This document shows, in pieces, positions 42,101 through 53,833 of a DNA stretch of 64,000 nt (its first letter is position 1; every line of letters starts with the position of its first letter). Origin of the DNA: Aptenodytes patagonicus (taxonomy: Eukaryota > Chordata > Aves > Sphenisciformes > Spheniscidae). Both the position numbers and the translations under genes were made by a program. The DNA lies in contig NC_134952.1 in NCBI RefSeq assembly GCF_965638725.1, positions 61,606,065-61,670,064 of the forward strand, in the 5' to 3' direction. Under the pieces are notes generated by a model. The model made no database searches. It worked only from the letters and a program-made list of their open reading frames with translations, and was not told where the DNA came from.

Positions 42101-45100
42101 CTATTTTTAAACTATCCTTAAACTGTCCTTAAATAAAACAGGTCATCATTTAAAGAGCTCCAGCTGTAGGTTCATAAGTCAAAGCAAGCATGCTGCATGT
42201 TAGAGTCTAGTCATGACCTCAAAGCACTCTGCCCTCAATGAGAGTTTACTGACAAAAAGCTGAAGCAATATTCTTTCTTAGACTGTAATACCCTTCTACA
42301 CTCTTTTTTGTGCTATTCTGCTTTTTCAAAAAGCATGGAATATTCTTTGCATTTACAAAACAAAAAATCGTTTTATTTGCTTCCGTTTGTTTTCTGCCCA
42401 ATTCTTTCCCGGTGGTAACCTCAAGATACAGCAATCTGAACTATTAGCCACACTTAAACATGAATAAAAAGACTCACCCTCTCACTAGGTAAAGGAAAAT
42501 ACATTTCAGCAAAATCTCAAGAAAGCCAATAACCTGAATAGTTACTATGAGCTCTTCTTCTCTTACCCCGTGTTGCACCACAGTCTCTGGGAAACGTCGC
42601 AGAAGTAGTAGTAGCATTTCTGCCCTTTCTAATGTGTTAAAACACTGCTCTGTGGCCTTCAGTAACATTTCACACTGGACCCGACCAGGAAGGGTTTCAA
42701 ATAATCCTTAAAAAAAAAAAAATTAAAATGTTTAACTTGCTATGTCTGAATTGTAAAGATGACTGACAAAGGGTGAAAGACTAGTCAACACCACCTTGCC
42801 ATGCAGAGTGAAAGAGACTTCCTTATACTTTTTTCTGCTTTTAATATCTATGCCTGGAAAAAAATGGCTGTTTCTTTCAGAGAAGACCATATGAATATTT
42901 ATGTTTATTCGGGTGCACAGAACTTGAATTAATAAGCAAGACTGCTAAAGAGTGGAATACTGAAAATCCTAATACTTAAATATTTGACATTTTAAGATGC
43001 TTTTTCAAGAATGTTCATTTATTTTTCTACTTAAATTCCACTTCTACAATTAATACTTTCATTATTAAAAGGTAGTTTTTTCAATTTAAACTTCCAATGA
43101 GACACTAAAAAGAAACCAACATATTCTCCCTGTAAGTTTTATGTATTCTCTCTGAAAAATAAACACACTCCATGAAAAAATAAATGTTTCCTTAACTGGA
43201 ATAGCCTGTATGCAGTTACACACTGCTTATCCTTAGAGCTTCTGAAGCACATATTCAAACAGCAAATTACAATTTGTCAGGTGTAAATCCTGCTTTCAAA
43301 ACTGCCTGTGGTTGTCAGCAATGAAGGCCAAGCCCTTCTGGTCACTGTTCATTTTCATAACTTCACTTCATACATACGAATTCACCCCATTTTTATGATC
43401 ATTCATCGTTCTCTGCAACCAGCGGGATGATGATTCATCAGTCCCATTCCACTTATTCCCTATGCAATCTCTTTTCTAGGTGCTTGTTGTTCTGGCAGAC
43501 TTAGTCTACCCATATCAGAGACAAAGCAATGAGAATCAGCTTTTCATGTCCCTTTGTGTTTCCTAAGCCTAACACACTGAATGAAGTCTCTAAGGCTGAA
43601 CTGAGAAAAAAAATCTGCGGCTCACAAGCAAAGTTAAAAACACTGACATTTATTTGCCACACTAGATATGTAACCAGAGGGTTTCTAGAATCCTTACCTC
43701 TTAAAAATTGTGTCTGCTTGTCCTGTGAGTCATTCCTTAATGCTGATGTAATAACACTTATCTCCCTCCATACAGCAGGTTGGTCTGGAAAATTCACAAA
43801 CCTGTAATAAAGTTTGAGGCGAGGAATGCACAGTGATCTCAAAATCTGTTTCCAAGACAAAACCTTCCTATGAAAGAATGCATGTGGGCAAATGGAAAAT
43901 AAAACCTTCCTTTTTACTGTTTATTCTTAATTAGTAAGACCTTTTCTGCTTAATTTATCCACACGGATTTCCAAGAACACTCACATTATATTTTTGGAAA
44001 CTCTGACATTTATGGAAACAAGCACCTGGCATAATTGCGGAGTTCCAGCTCTGATTACTTACATGTCATAGAGCAGCCTGCCCGCAGACGCTGTCCTTTC
44101 AGCATTCCGCTCAATAGTGTACATCTCATACTGCAAGATGGAAGAACAGAACATTAGCTTTCTTGAATACATTTATGAATCAGATTAGCCCTTCCACTCT
44201 AAAAAACTGTCCCCAGTTTGCCACAGCAGCCTGAATAACAGAAAATGAAACGATTGAAACATTTGCTGTGGAAATTAGGAGCTGAGTTTAGACTATCTAA
44301 TCACACGTCAAATTAGACATAAACTTCTGTATGATAAGTACTCTAATATTAACACGCTGGCTTTATTTTTACATAAATAAAAAACTTAGTAAGAATTCAA
44401 AGAGTTCTTTGACCAGGGTTTGTTTCCAGTCAAATGCAATGCAAAAACCCAAGCTATTACAAAAGCCATAGGCAAGAGAGGTGCTTTAAATCTCTATTAG
44501 AAATGGCTTTTTTTTTTGCAACGGCAAACCCAAATGTTTCATCATCTGCAAACACAAGAAGCAGAAAGGGACGTCAGTTATTAAAAAACCAACACTTTCA
44601 CCTCTTTCACAAAGCATTCATAGGAGTGGATTTCATTGCAGTGAAACACAACGAGCAGTTACAAGCTCACCACTTTATTTTTAACCACTGGACACCGCCG
44701 TGAGAGGCTAGGCACCTGCCGCACCGCCGCCGCAGGGCTCAGCGTTTCCCACCAGCCGCCCTGTGCGTTCGGGGGGGGGGGGAGCGAAACGCGACGAAGA
44801 AAGCCAGCGAAAGAGTGTTCGGCTGCAAAATACGAGTGCCGAGTCCGGCCCCTGTCATGGGTGCTGGCTCGGAGCCTCTGGGGATGCTGGGCCAGGCCTC
44901 TAGCTGGGTGCTAGGCCCGGACGCCTGTCGGGGCGCTGGGCCTGGCCCCTGCCAGGGGAGCCGCCCTTCTCCGCACCCCCTGGCAGGGCCCTGCCGTAGC
45001 CGCCACGGTGAGTAACGGGACGAAACGGCTCCGTCGCAGGCGCTGCCGCGTCCCCGTCACCACGGCACACGGCCGCCCCGCCCGTCCGCCCCCATTGGCC

Positions 45101-45328
45101 GAAGCGCCAGTCAGTCAGGCAGCGCCCGCCGCAAGGCCGCAGAGGGGAGCGGCGCGCCGCGGCTTTATAAGGCGCCGGCGCGGCAGCGGTAGCGTTTACC
45201 TGTATGTTGAAGTCGGCGGGGTAGAGGCTCCGCGCCGTGATGAGCCAGGCCTTGGCCGCCCACAGGTCCCCCGGTACCAGCTCGCGGGCCCGCTTGACCA
45301 GGAACTCGCAATCCCCCTGCGCCGACAT
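24133..45328 (-). CDS. INTS10: Integrator complex subunit 10 (INTS10), 17 coding exons
   Basis: INTS10 is a nuclear helical-repeat subunit of Integrator, in the INTS10-INTS13-INTS14 arm. Integrator cleaves snRNA precursors and attenuates Pol II transcripts. Coding exons in transcript order: 45328-45200, 44130-44063, 43801-43698, 42706-42567, 41690-41609, 41290-41150, 40722-40551, 40104-39935, 36339-36206, 35638-35485, 34824-34742, 33919-33767, 32638-32530, 32148-32069, 31583-31421, 30346-30253, 24289-24133. All have GT-AG borders and consistent phases. They sum to 2133 bases, 710 residues, the length I recall for human. The start [20 protein letters not shown] is nearly identical to human, with A at -3. 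Recognisable stretches are [19 protein letters not shown] (exon 3), [18 protein letters not shown] (exon 4), [10 protein letters not shown] (exon 7), [10 protein letters not shown] and [14 protein letters not shown]-like [14 protein letters not shown] (exon 15), and the C-terminus [10 protein letters not shown] basic cluster [12 protein letters not shown] at about 367-378 is a likely nuclear signal. The acidic serine patch SSDDED (381-386) follows at the exon 9/10 junction and looks like a casein kinase 2 target. No breaks are seen. Confidence 0.97.
24290..30252 (-). other. INTS10 intron 16 (6.0 kb)
   Basis: This is the largest intron, separating the last coding exon from exon 16. I see no CR1 copy, no nested gene and no RNA gene. 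Open frames in it are short and unlike anything known. It is mildly A-rich on the plus strand, like most of the gene. Confidence 0.6.
30347..45199 (-). other. Remaining introns of INTS10
   Basis: Introns 1-15 lie here. The long ones are 36340-39934 (intron 8, 3.6 kb), 42707-43697, 30347-31420 and 44131-45199 (intron 1, which includes part of the CpG island). No transposable element, RNA gene or nested coding gene was recognised in them. Confidence 0.6.
45071..45200 (+). promoter_or_regulatory. Candidate rightward TATA/CCAAT promoter inside INTS10 intron 1
   Basis: On the plus strand a GC box run (CGCCCCGCCCG, about 45074-45084) is followed by an inverted CCAAT box (ATTGG at 45094-45098). A TATA-like CTTTATAAGG comes about 70 bases later, at 45163-45172. 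The spacing is that of a classical promoter starting near 45195 and firing antisense through INTS10 exon 1. Because TTATAA is palindromic it could also read leftwards. No transcript evidence is available. Confidence 0.3.
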
Positions 45329-45356
45329 CTTGCGCCCGGCCCGGCCGCCGGGCGGC

Positions 45357-45455
45357 GCGCATGCGCCCCGCTCTCCCGGGGCGGTCTCTCCCTCTCCTCC
45401 GCCCCGCCCCGCCGGCGCGCGGCTGAGGGGGCGCGCGCCTGCCGCCATGTTGGAA
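45357..45455 (-). promoter_or_regulatory. INTS10 core promoter motifs (NRF1 and YY1 sites)
   Basis: Upstream of the INTS10 ATG (45328), GCGCATGCGC at 45357-45366 is a perfect palindromic NRF1 motif. CAACATGGCGGC on the minus strand (45441-45452) matches the YY1 consensus in the orientation usually found just downstream of a start site. Together they suggest transcription starts near 45455-45470, giving a 5' UTR of about 120-140 bases. There is no TATA box on this side. The motif matches are seen directly; the start site is inferred. Confidence 0.6.
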
Positions 45456-45650
45456 GCGGGCAGGAGAGCTCTCTCGGGCCTTGGCGCCGGCGGGCTCCCC
45501 GTGCTGGCGGAGCGGCTCCGCCGGGCCGTCGTTGCTCTGTCTCCCTCCCTTCTGCCGCTCTCGGTCCCGGGGTGTGTCTTTTCTGTGGTGGCCGCTGAGC
45601 CGGAACTAGTGAGGGGCAAGGAGCCCGGAGTGGCAAGGGGGTGCAAGGAC

Positions 45651-48600
45651 TTTGAGGGGGAGGTAGGCTGAGGAGGGCCTGTGCAGCAGGAAGCTTGGGC
45701 GTTAGGAGGGCTTGAATGGGCAGGGGGGACTACAGCGATTTTGTGTAGCCCAAGGCAATAGTTTGGGCTCCCAAAGCTTGTGACTGACTGTAGGGAATTT
45801 TGGGATCAAAGGTAAAAGGGGCCTGCTCTTCAGAATTTGGCGGCTAGTTTGATAGCTGGTAGGAGACTTGCCAAGCTACCTTCAAGAAACCTGTCTTTTG
45901 GCCCTATGGGCAGTGTCATAGGTATAATGGTGCCTAGAGGCAACTGAGTTAAAATCACTGATGTTGGTTGCAGTGGAGCACTGCCTTCCTAAAGTTGGTG
46001 TTGCTGCAAATCAAAGCCCACTTTAAAAGTCCAAGGCCATAGCCCTACTGCCTGGGTTTGTGCTTCTCAAAGGATCTTATAGCCCAGTACCAAGGTCACT
46101 GACAGCAGGTACCAAGGAATAACAGGACCTTTCACCACAGAAATGCACTTAGCCTTCAACAACTTGGAACTGAGATTTGCTTGTTATCATTAGTTTTCAG
46201 TGTTAAGATGCTTGATTACAAGCCTGTCTCTTTCTGTTACCTAAAATGTAAATTTCCCCATTTTTTTCCTTGTCACTTTCTTTGCTCCTTTCAGGTAGGC
46301 TGTTCCTTTGTGATGTAGCAACAGACCTTACAGACTTTGCACTTGGGAACTTCCACTGATCAAATCCATAAATCGCCACATCTAGGAGTTAGTGTAATAA
46401 TCCGATTAGCAAACAGTTTTAACAGACTCTTAACCTCTGTTATAGGTGAGGGGCAAGGTCCCTGTTTTCCTGCTGAGGTGATTGGTGTATTTTTGCCTTG
46501 TTCTTTCTCAGTTATTGCACGAGGCCCACAGATGCCTCTCATTATTCTGGCGCAGGTGAAAATGTTTTCTCATGGTGCTAGGCTGCCACATATTTTCAGC
46601 TATAGAGTCCCTGTGAAGGCTGAGAACTTGGCTTCTCAGCTCCTCTTCTCCATACTATTGTCAATTCCTTCTATTCCAAAACCATCAGCAGCATTATGTG
46701 AGGAACTTTCCATGCTCTTTTGGTGGGAATCCGACTTTGATTTTGCTCTGTGGCTGCAATGTTGGGCTGTGCTTGGGGAAGGGATGTTGTGTGAAAATCG
46801 GCAGGCCTCAGCAAGAGGTGTGCTTGCAAAGGCTCTGTCCTCTGAGGGAGGGGGCTGAGTCCAGACTAACTTTGAACTGTCATTATTCCATGCCCTGTTT
46901 TTATTTCCTGCTGCTGTACTAACAAATCCTAATTAGGGATCCATGACAAATGATGGCAGTAACAACTATTGCACAAGTGCCTCATTGAAAGCGGTTGACC
47001 CTATCCATCGATAGCCAGCAGTGCGTGCTGGCTGCAACAGGATCCTGTTCATTGCCCCCTTTCTCAGGGCTCTTACCACACACTGATCAGTTGCAATTTG
47101 AAGGAGCACAAAGTATGTGATTAATTTGCCATTCGGAGAGGTGACAAAGCCACAGCAGAAAGTCAGCTGTCCCTCGTAAAACAGATGCCTCCTCTTCTTT
47201 ATCTGCTGCCCCTGCTATCAAATCTACAAACTGCTGTAGGGTGGCACAGGTCTTTAGATATGAGTTCACAGCCCTGCAATCCCCTGCAAATGCAGCAATG
47301 TTAATCAAAGACTGGTGTGTAGGTCTATCCAGAGCTCTTCCCTATGTACTTGTGCAGATGCATACATCCAAATTTGAGTTTAAAAAAAAAAAGTTTGAGA
47401 GTTTTGCATTGTGGGGTTGAATATCGTAAAAAGATTGTGTATTCTGTCTCTTCAGAAACTGCCCAGCAAGGACTGATGGCCTGGTTGTCACTCCCCATAT
47501 GCTGCTTTTGAGGCTAGGATCAGGATGCTACAAGAGTGAAATGGATGGCTGTGGGTTATCAGAAGTTGCTGTTGAAGAGGAATGGATGTGTGAGGGGTCC
47601 CCTGCAAAATTTATGGTGCAGAATCATCCCTAAGACACCAGCTAGGCAGAGAGATGGCAGGTTTTGAACTAGTTTCACAAGGTGTCCTGAAAGCAAGATG
47701 TAGCTGTATTTAATCCACTAGGCAAAGGGGAATACCTCCAGTGAATTAGGAACACCCCTTTTTTTTTTCCTTTTTTTTTTTGGTGACTGTGTGTTAGCTG
47801 GACACTTTGGATTTTTTTTATTTCATTTAAAGCTGTGAATCTTTTTTCAAATGAAGTACTCTGCTGCCTCTTGCAGAGATCTGTTGAATCCTAGCCTCTG
47901 CATTTATTCCTAAAGCTACACCTGTTTGCCAGTCTACTCAGCCCCTCCAGGCAAGGAGGAGATGAGAGTCCAAGTTTTTCATCATACAAATAGTGTAACT
48001 TAACACCAGACAAGAAGTCTGAAGGGGACATAGATGAAGGCAGGAGCCACCTGAGGAGTGTGCAGGCTTGGAAGAGTTTTCTGATAGACCTAACGGAGGT
48101 CTATCAGACCTAAAGTTAAGGGTGCCCGACCCCTGGAATTAAAACTGTTTGCTCTGTGATAATCTTATAGATACAGGATGGGTAGCAGGATCAGAAGAAT
48201 TGCAGGGGATTGGGACAAGTGATGTCAGTGAGAGAGCGGGAAACACCGTTTGTTTTATTTGTGCATGAGAGGACGGGGAGCACTGTGGTTTTTGAGAATA
48301 TGGGTACTGAGTCTCTATCAGGGGAGATAGGAGTAGTATTTGAAGATGCTGGGAACATAAACTATAGGTTTTAGCCGAGCAGGGCAATGTGCTCTGTTTA
48401 GAGCTGTTACTGTACTAAACCTGAACTACTGATGTGCCGATGGCACTGTGTACGCGCCTCTCATCCCAGAAGCCAAACCTGTAGGTGGTGGTGCGGCTGG
48501 GCTAGTTACATCAGGGTCTGAAGCTTCCTCTCCACCTAAAGTGGCTTTTCTGAGTTCTTGCACAAATTGTGCTGTTTTGTTTTCCACAGTGCAGGGCATG

Positions 48601-49987
48601 CTGAAGGTTTCAACGTTTTAGCCAGCCAACTAGAGTGCACACAGCCTCCTTCCTGCAGGAATTCAGGACCCAGCTGAAATGCCTACATGAGCCTTGTTTA
48701 TCAGGAAGAGGCTTTGTAACCTTCTGTAGCAGGAAATAGGCAGCGTTGACTTCAAGGCAGTTTAGTCGTCTGGTGCTGTGAAGGTTGATTTTTCCCTTGG
48801 AAGATTGTCCTGTTTCTTGAGGAAGGCCTCTGACTAACAGAGAGAACACATGCGGTGGATTCAGGCAGTATAGCTGATGCAGCATAGGGACAGAGATACA
48901 TGATGTGTGCAAAGGTGGTATTGCAGACCTTGGCTGTAGCATACCAAATTGTTTCTGCGCCGCAACTGAAGGGCTCCATGAAGGCAGCTGTGACTCTAGC
49001 CAATACAGAGTGTTCAGAAGGCGTTAGGTTGGCACTGAACAGGGGCAGAGGGCTTTGAATGTCATTCTCCACCTTCTAAATTTCTGGATGGGTATAATCC
49101 TAGCAGATAGCATCCATTCTGTGTTGGCTTTCCTGACTTGGTCCCATAGGCTGTTATCACTTACGCAGGACTGGTGTATTAACAACAAGTGCTAGGGCAG
49201 GTAAGTCGGGTTTGTGGTATGGGATAAAGCGGTCTGTGATGTGGAGGTGCAAACGTTAGGATAATTGCTGTGCTGCATGATGTGAGCCTGACTTGCTAGC
49301 CATTCCTTAGGTCTGGGGACCAGGAGTTGCTGTCTGGGTAACAAGGAAGCTACTCTCTTTTCTAAAGCTTTGCATAGATACTGAAAAGATCTGAAAAGGA
49401 TCAATCTCCTTAGTATCTTATGAGCGAGGCCTTGGAGAAGAGAGTCTATGTTGACCTAGCAGTGCGGTACAGTCTACACAAAAACTAGCAGAAGGTTTTG
49501 TTGTTTTGTGGATTTTTTTTACCAATTCTGTGTCCTTGGGCTTTGTGCAGAGCAATTTCTACAGCTGAGATGAGTTGCCTGGGCTGCCAGCCACTGAGAA
49601 TTTGAGGCTGAGACCAAGAGTGTTGTTTGTCCCTTGGAGTTGAAGGGCAGTAGATCGGATGTCTGGGTGACAGAGCAGAAGGAAAAACAAAAGGAGACTA
49701 GGAATCCCAGAGTGGAACAGCATGGGATGTGTGGGATCCAACACAGCCCTCTCCATAGAGTGGTATCTGTTAATGACCTCATAGGTGACAATGTCAGTAC
49801 AAATGCGCATGTTTCAGCAGATCTGGTAGCTTCTCACGAAATGACAGAATGGAGATCTTTGACTCTGGGGTTGTCTATAGTCTTCACAGTTGAATCCAAA
49901 TTCTGGCTTCAAAACACTGGAGTTGGCCACAATCCACTTCATTTCTGTAATAGCCTAAGGCAGCTTTTAATAATTGACCTCATTTTC
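45651..49987. other. Intergenic, no gene recognised
   Basis: No coding gene is seen upstream of INTS10. Open frames up to 173 codons occur but match nothing I know. Two T-rich runs lie at about 47758-47781, and a perfect 11-base hairpin lies at 48081-48107. A minus-strand stretch near 47.0-47.35 kb weakly recalls retroviral Gag (see findings). Confidence 0.55.
48081..48107. repeat. Perfect short inverted repeat
   Basis: CTGATAGACCT and AGGTCTATCAG form an 11-base perfect stem around a five-base loop (AACGG). It lies alone in non-coding sequence. There is no following T run and no gene context to suggest a function. Confidence 0.75.
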
Positions 49988-50060
49988 ACAGAATCATAAA
50001 ATAATTTAGGTTGAAAGGGACCTCAGGAGATCATCTCATCCAGCCACCTGCTCAAAGTGC
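49988..50060 (-). mobile_element. CR1 LINE 3' end fragment
   Basis: About 70 bp is antisense to the CR1 3' end: CAGAATCATAAAATAATTTA, then the GGTTGAAAGGGACCTCAGGA stretch and the TCATCTCATCCAGCC stretch that form the CR1 3' UTR complement. It is heavily 5'-truncated and moderately diverged. Confidence 0.85.
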
Positions 50061-51896
50061 AAATAACTGTTCTTTTATGGTCCTAAGATAAACCTAAAAT
50101 CCGTTTCAAGCAAAGAGCAAAAGTGATCAGTTTCCTTCGGCCTGCAATTTGACAGTGATGAGCGGTGGGGAGTCAGCGTTTATAGGGGGAAACATTTAGG
50201 TAGTCTTACGAGCAGGTATTATTATTATGAGATGTGTTAAAATACTTGCCTAGCTTTTAGGTCTGGGAAACTGAACCAGATTGTAATTATCTTCCACACA
50301 GCAGGGACAGAATTGTTAATCACCCTACTCTCATACAGCCAAGACTCCAGTGACACTACAGCTGGAGCTTTGAACACAGTGAGTCGTCCGGTGTGGTGAG
50401 AGCATAATAGAGCAGCACAGTGCTTGGTGCACAAATAGGACCTTGCATTTGGTTTACAGGGCTAAAAGCTTAGAAAATGCCATATTTCACTTGTAAATTG
50501 GGTGTACTTTGTCCAGAAACTTATTCTGCCATTTATGAAAACACTTTTTAGCAGAGAAATTCATTTTCATCTGGAAGGATTTGAAGAGAAGCAGTTAAAG
50601 AAATAATTTTTCCCAGTAGAAGTTTTCTTAGTAGAGAAAGAACATGGATAGGGAGAATTTATCTCCTGGATGTACTTCCTTTCCTCCTGCTGCCTTCCCA
50701 TGTATTCAGGCTCATAATGTCTCTGTGGCAACTCTGAAAGATGTAGAAATAGAAAAGAAATTCTAAATTAACCAGCTGCATATGTTTGTCCCTGCTTTTG
50801 ATCCTGCAGTCACATGGAAAAGTGTGTTTCAGTTTGTATTTCCCCTTTTTCATTCCTGTCTCTTACCAATTCCATTCTTCTTCCTTGCAGCTTCTTTCTG
50901 CTCACATCTCACAGGTGTGCATTGCCTTGTCACTTGGAGTGGCACTCATCTCAAAAAATGTTGGTGTCTGCAGCCTTCTTTTGAGAAAGCCATCGTAGGT
51001 TCCCTCTGTAGGCGGTGAAGCCCAGAAGGCAGTTCAGCTGACCAGATACGGGTTGGAGTAGGTTGAACTGTGCTCTGAATGCCTTTGCTTAGGTCTCCAT
51101 GGCGTGTAAAAGGGATGCAGGGTGGTCTCAGCTGCAGAGATCTGTGTAGTAATTCCCTGTATGTGGTGATGAATATGACTTTATTCACGTTTAACCAGGT
51201 TGCTCATTTTCCTTGCTCTATTCACAGTAAATACACTGCTTCAGCCTCTGAAGATGTCTTCAGTCATGTAGCGGTCATTCCCGGGAGGGACAGTTAATAC
51301 ATCCCTCGTAGCTACAGTCTCTGGTGGCTATCCAAGCTCTCTGCACTAAACACAAAGCTAGTCAGTAGCATGTGACTACTGATTTCCTTTAATCAGTGAG
51401 CGCTGCTTGGACTACAACGTCCCGATGGAATTGCATTAGAGGTTTCCTCTGTAAGTACTGTGCCTTTCAAAATTGCTTTCCAACAGCATACTGAATGATA
51501 TAAGCAGAGAACAGAGTTTTAGCAGGCAGGCAGTCAGTCATCAATAGCATCCTGCTCTTAAGCCGAGGTAATGATCGCTAGTTTGAATATGCCTGTATTT
51601 TCCCCAAGAGCATGCAGTTCTGATACATGAATGCAGGTATGTATATGTGTGTAATTACCCCCATCATGTGCAGCAAAACCAGTTGAACAGCATGTTTATA
51701 GAAACTGTCCTTAAGAGCGATTGCCTCTTGAAGGAACATAGCTCATATAAGAGGAGTGGGACTGTCTCCAGCCAGCCCTGGAGACGATGCTGAGAGCATA
51801 TTGAAAAGCTGTCTTCAGCAAAAGCTTGCCAGTTTAAGAACTCTGTTCACTGTTCCTATTGCACAGTGGGCTCTTTGACGCAACAGAAAGAGCTGC

Positions 51897-51914
51897 TTTT
51901 TTTTTTTTTTTTTT
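51897..51914. repeat. Poly(T) run
   Basis: There are 18 consecutive T on the plus strand. There is no adjacent element end that would make it a retroposon tail on the minus strand. Confidence 0.85.
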
Positions 51915-53779
51915 GCTTCCTCTTAAATCCGCCTGGCCAATTTAAAGCCTGTGGATATTTCTTCCCCCTCAGGGAAAGCTTATGTGAGGATTTTCTTTTT
52001 TAACAGTTCATTCCGTGAAACCATTTTTTTCTTGTTCGCTGTTAGAAAATGTTGGAGCTGAACACAAGGCTTTCATTGCAGGTCAGTGGATGAACTCTTG
52101 ACCAAAGCATTTAACATTTGAGTGTAGCTTTAGCAAGCGCTATAGTTTGGGAGGAAAAAGCAAGTTAACAAGGTTGTATCATGTGAGCCCATGTGTGCCT
52201 ACTACTGGAATAGGAATCTTTTCAGGTCTTCAGTGACTGAGTTCTGCACAAATGAATTTACCATCTTTCTTTTGTAGACAAATGTACTGAATTAATATTT
52301 TATTGAGAATTGAGGTGACATCACAGTTATGTCTATATTATTTAATTCCTGAATGTCTCTACTCCCTCAAAATGCAATAAACCTTACTGTGAATTTCAAG
52401 TATAAAGTTTTGCCTTTTTATTTTGCAAGGATTGTCTTTTTGAATTATAGGTTGTTTTTTTTTTTTACTTCTTTTCAGCACACTTTACTGGGAAGCACGT
52501 TACTCCTGGGCACATGCTGTCTGCAGGGAAGATAGTTATTTGCTATTTGGTATTTCTTCTTAGATTGCTATCAAGGGAACTAAAAAAGGATGTAGACTTA
52601 TTGTTAATGTCTCTCTTCAAGCTGTATTTGAGGTAAGGCAATCTTCTTTTCCTATCTCTGAAATTAGAATATGAAGTAGATGCAGTATTTCTTTCATTTA
52701 TAGTTATTAAGATTATCCTGCTGCTATTTGTTTTTCTTGTTGATAAAATGTGAATATATTTGGCACAAAGCTGTTCCTTGTCTATGTGACACTTAAAATC
52801 CTGTATTTTTATTTCAACAATATCTACTACATATCTGCATGTTTCTGTTAGCTTGTGTACCCTAGATCAATGATCATTTTTGTAATTGCTTTGGTTTTCT
52901 CCTCTATTATTATCACATTAAGTGTGTGAATGAGTGGATTTCTTGCCCTGGGTAGGCAATTCTTATGCAAACTTTGTAAAACTGAGTTACAAATTGTTTC
53001 CACTGTGAATCACTTTCCTTGTAAGATGATGACTTTTATGGTAATGTTTAACTTGAGTACAATTGTTTTCAAACATATACGGTGCATTTTTGGTGTATTC
53101 TTAACAGCACTCCAAAATAAAATAGAAAAATGATTCATGAGAGACTGTTTATTTCCTTCTCCACTTAATGTTGCCTGTTATGGGAAGTATATAGCTTTGA
53201 AAGGTTGAATCATTATTTATGAGGATCAGTACAGCTGAAAGGTGTCACTGCAACATTGGCCATATGCAACTGCATTGAAAATGGAATTTGTATGGGATAC
53301 CACTGTTGGTGAGTTATGATTAGCACCTGGGGAATTAGAAAATACTACTTCTTGTTTATGTTTCTTTTCAAGCAATTTAAGAACTTATCATTCAAGGGAG
53401 ATTAATTTTTCTTTTACCCTTTTCTGTAGCAAGGTTACAGTGTTTATAATTCAAGATTTTGACACACACTTTCTATAATTTTATTGTTATTTGAATCAAT
53501 CCATCTGAATCTTTTGTGACATCTCTTACAAAGGGAAGCATGTTTTAAGGCAGACATGCTGTACTGCATGTCCAGAAACATTTTTAATTTATAAAAATGT
53601 TCTAAATCTATCTTGTTTGGCTCCTCACATCTCTGAAACAGTTTGCTGTTTGAATTCCAAATAGTGTTGGCTCCATTCAAGAGATCTGTCTTTTAGCAGT
53701 TTGTCGAGAGGCTTTTCACTTGGGATGGGGTAGGGAATGATACAGGGTAGAGTTACAAAGCTACAGTGAACTACTGTAT

Positions 53780-53833
53780 TTACTATTTACTACTACTACT
53801 ATTTACTACTACTTACTATTAAATATTTACTGC
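53780..53833. repeat. Imperfect TAC/TATT simple repeat
   Basis: About 54 bases are built of TAC, TATT and TTAC units (for example TACTACTACTACTATTTAC). It is an impure microsatellite in non-coding DNA. Confidence 0.8.

Larger units (their letters stand above)
44700..45650. promoter_or_regulatory. CpG island over the INTS10 5' end
   Basis: A block of about 950 bp is very GC- and CpG-rich against AT-rich flanks. It covers INTS10 exon 1, the start of intron 1 and upstream sequence. It contains a run of 12 G at 44771-44782 and many GC boxes. Long open frames on both strands here reflect base composition, not genes. Confidence 0.85.

Noticed and set aside
44900-45671. Open frames of 144-248 codons on both strands of the INTS10 CpG island
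   Set aside because: They are rich in Ala, Arg, Pro and Gly because of CpG content. Only the 43-codon INTS10 exon 1 within them is a real coding segment.
46337-46858. 173-codon plus-strand open frame upstream of INTS10
   Set aside because: It shows no recognisable domain, no exon borders that fit a gene, and no repeat signature, so it is probably chance.
48600-49810. Series of minus-strand open frames considered as parts of one decayed retrovirus
   Set aside because: No LTR pair, pol motifs or env motifs could be recognised. The residue patterns are not specific enough to call an element.
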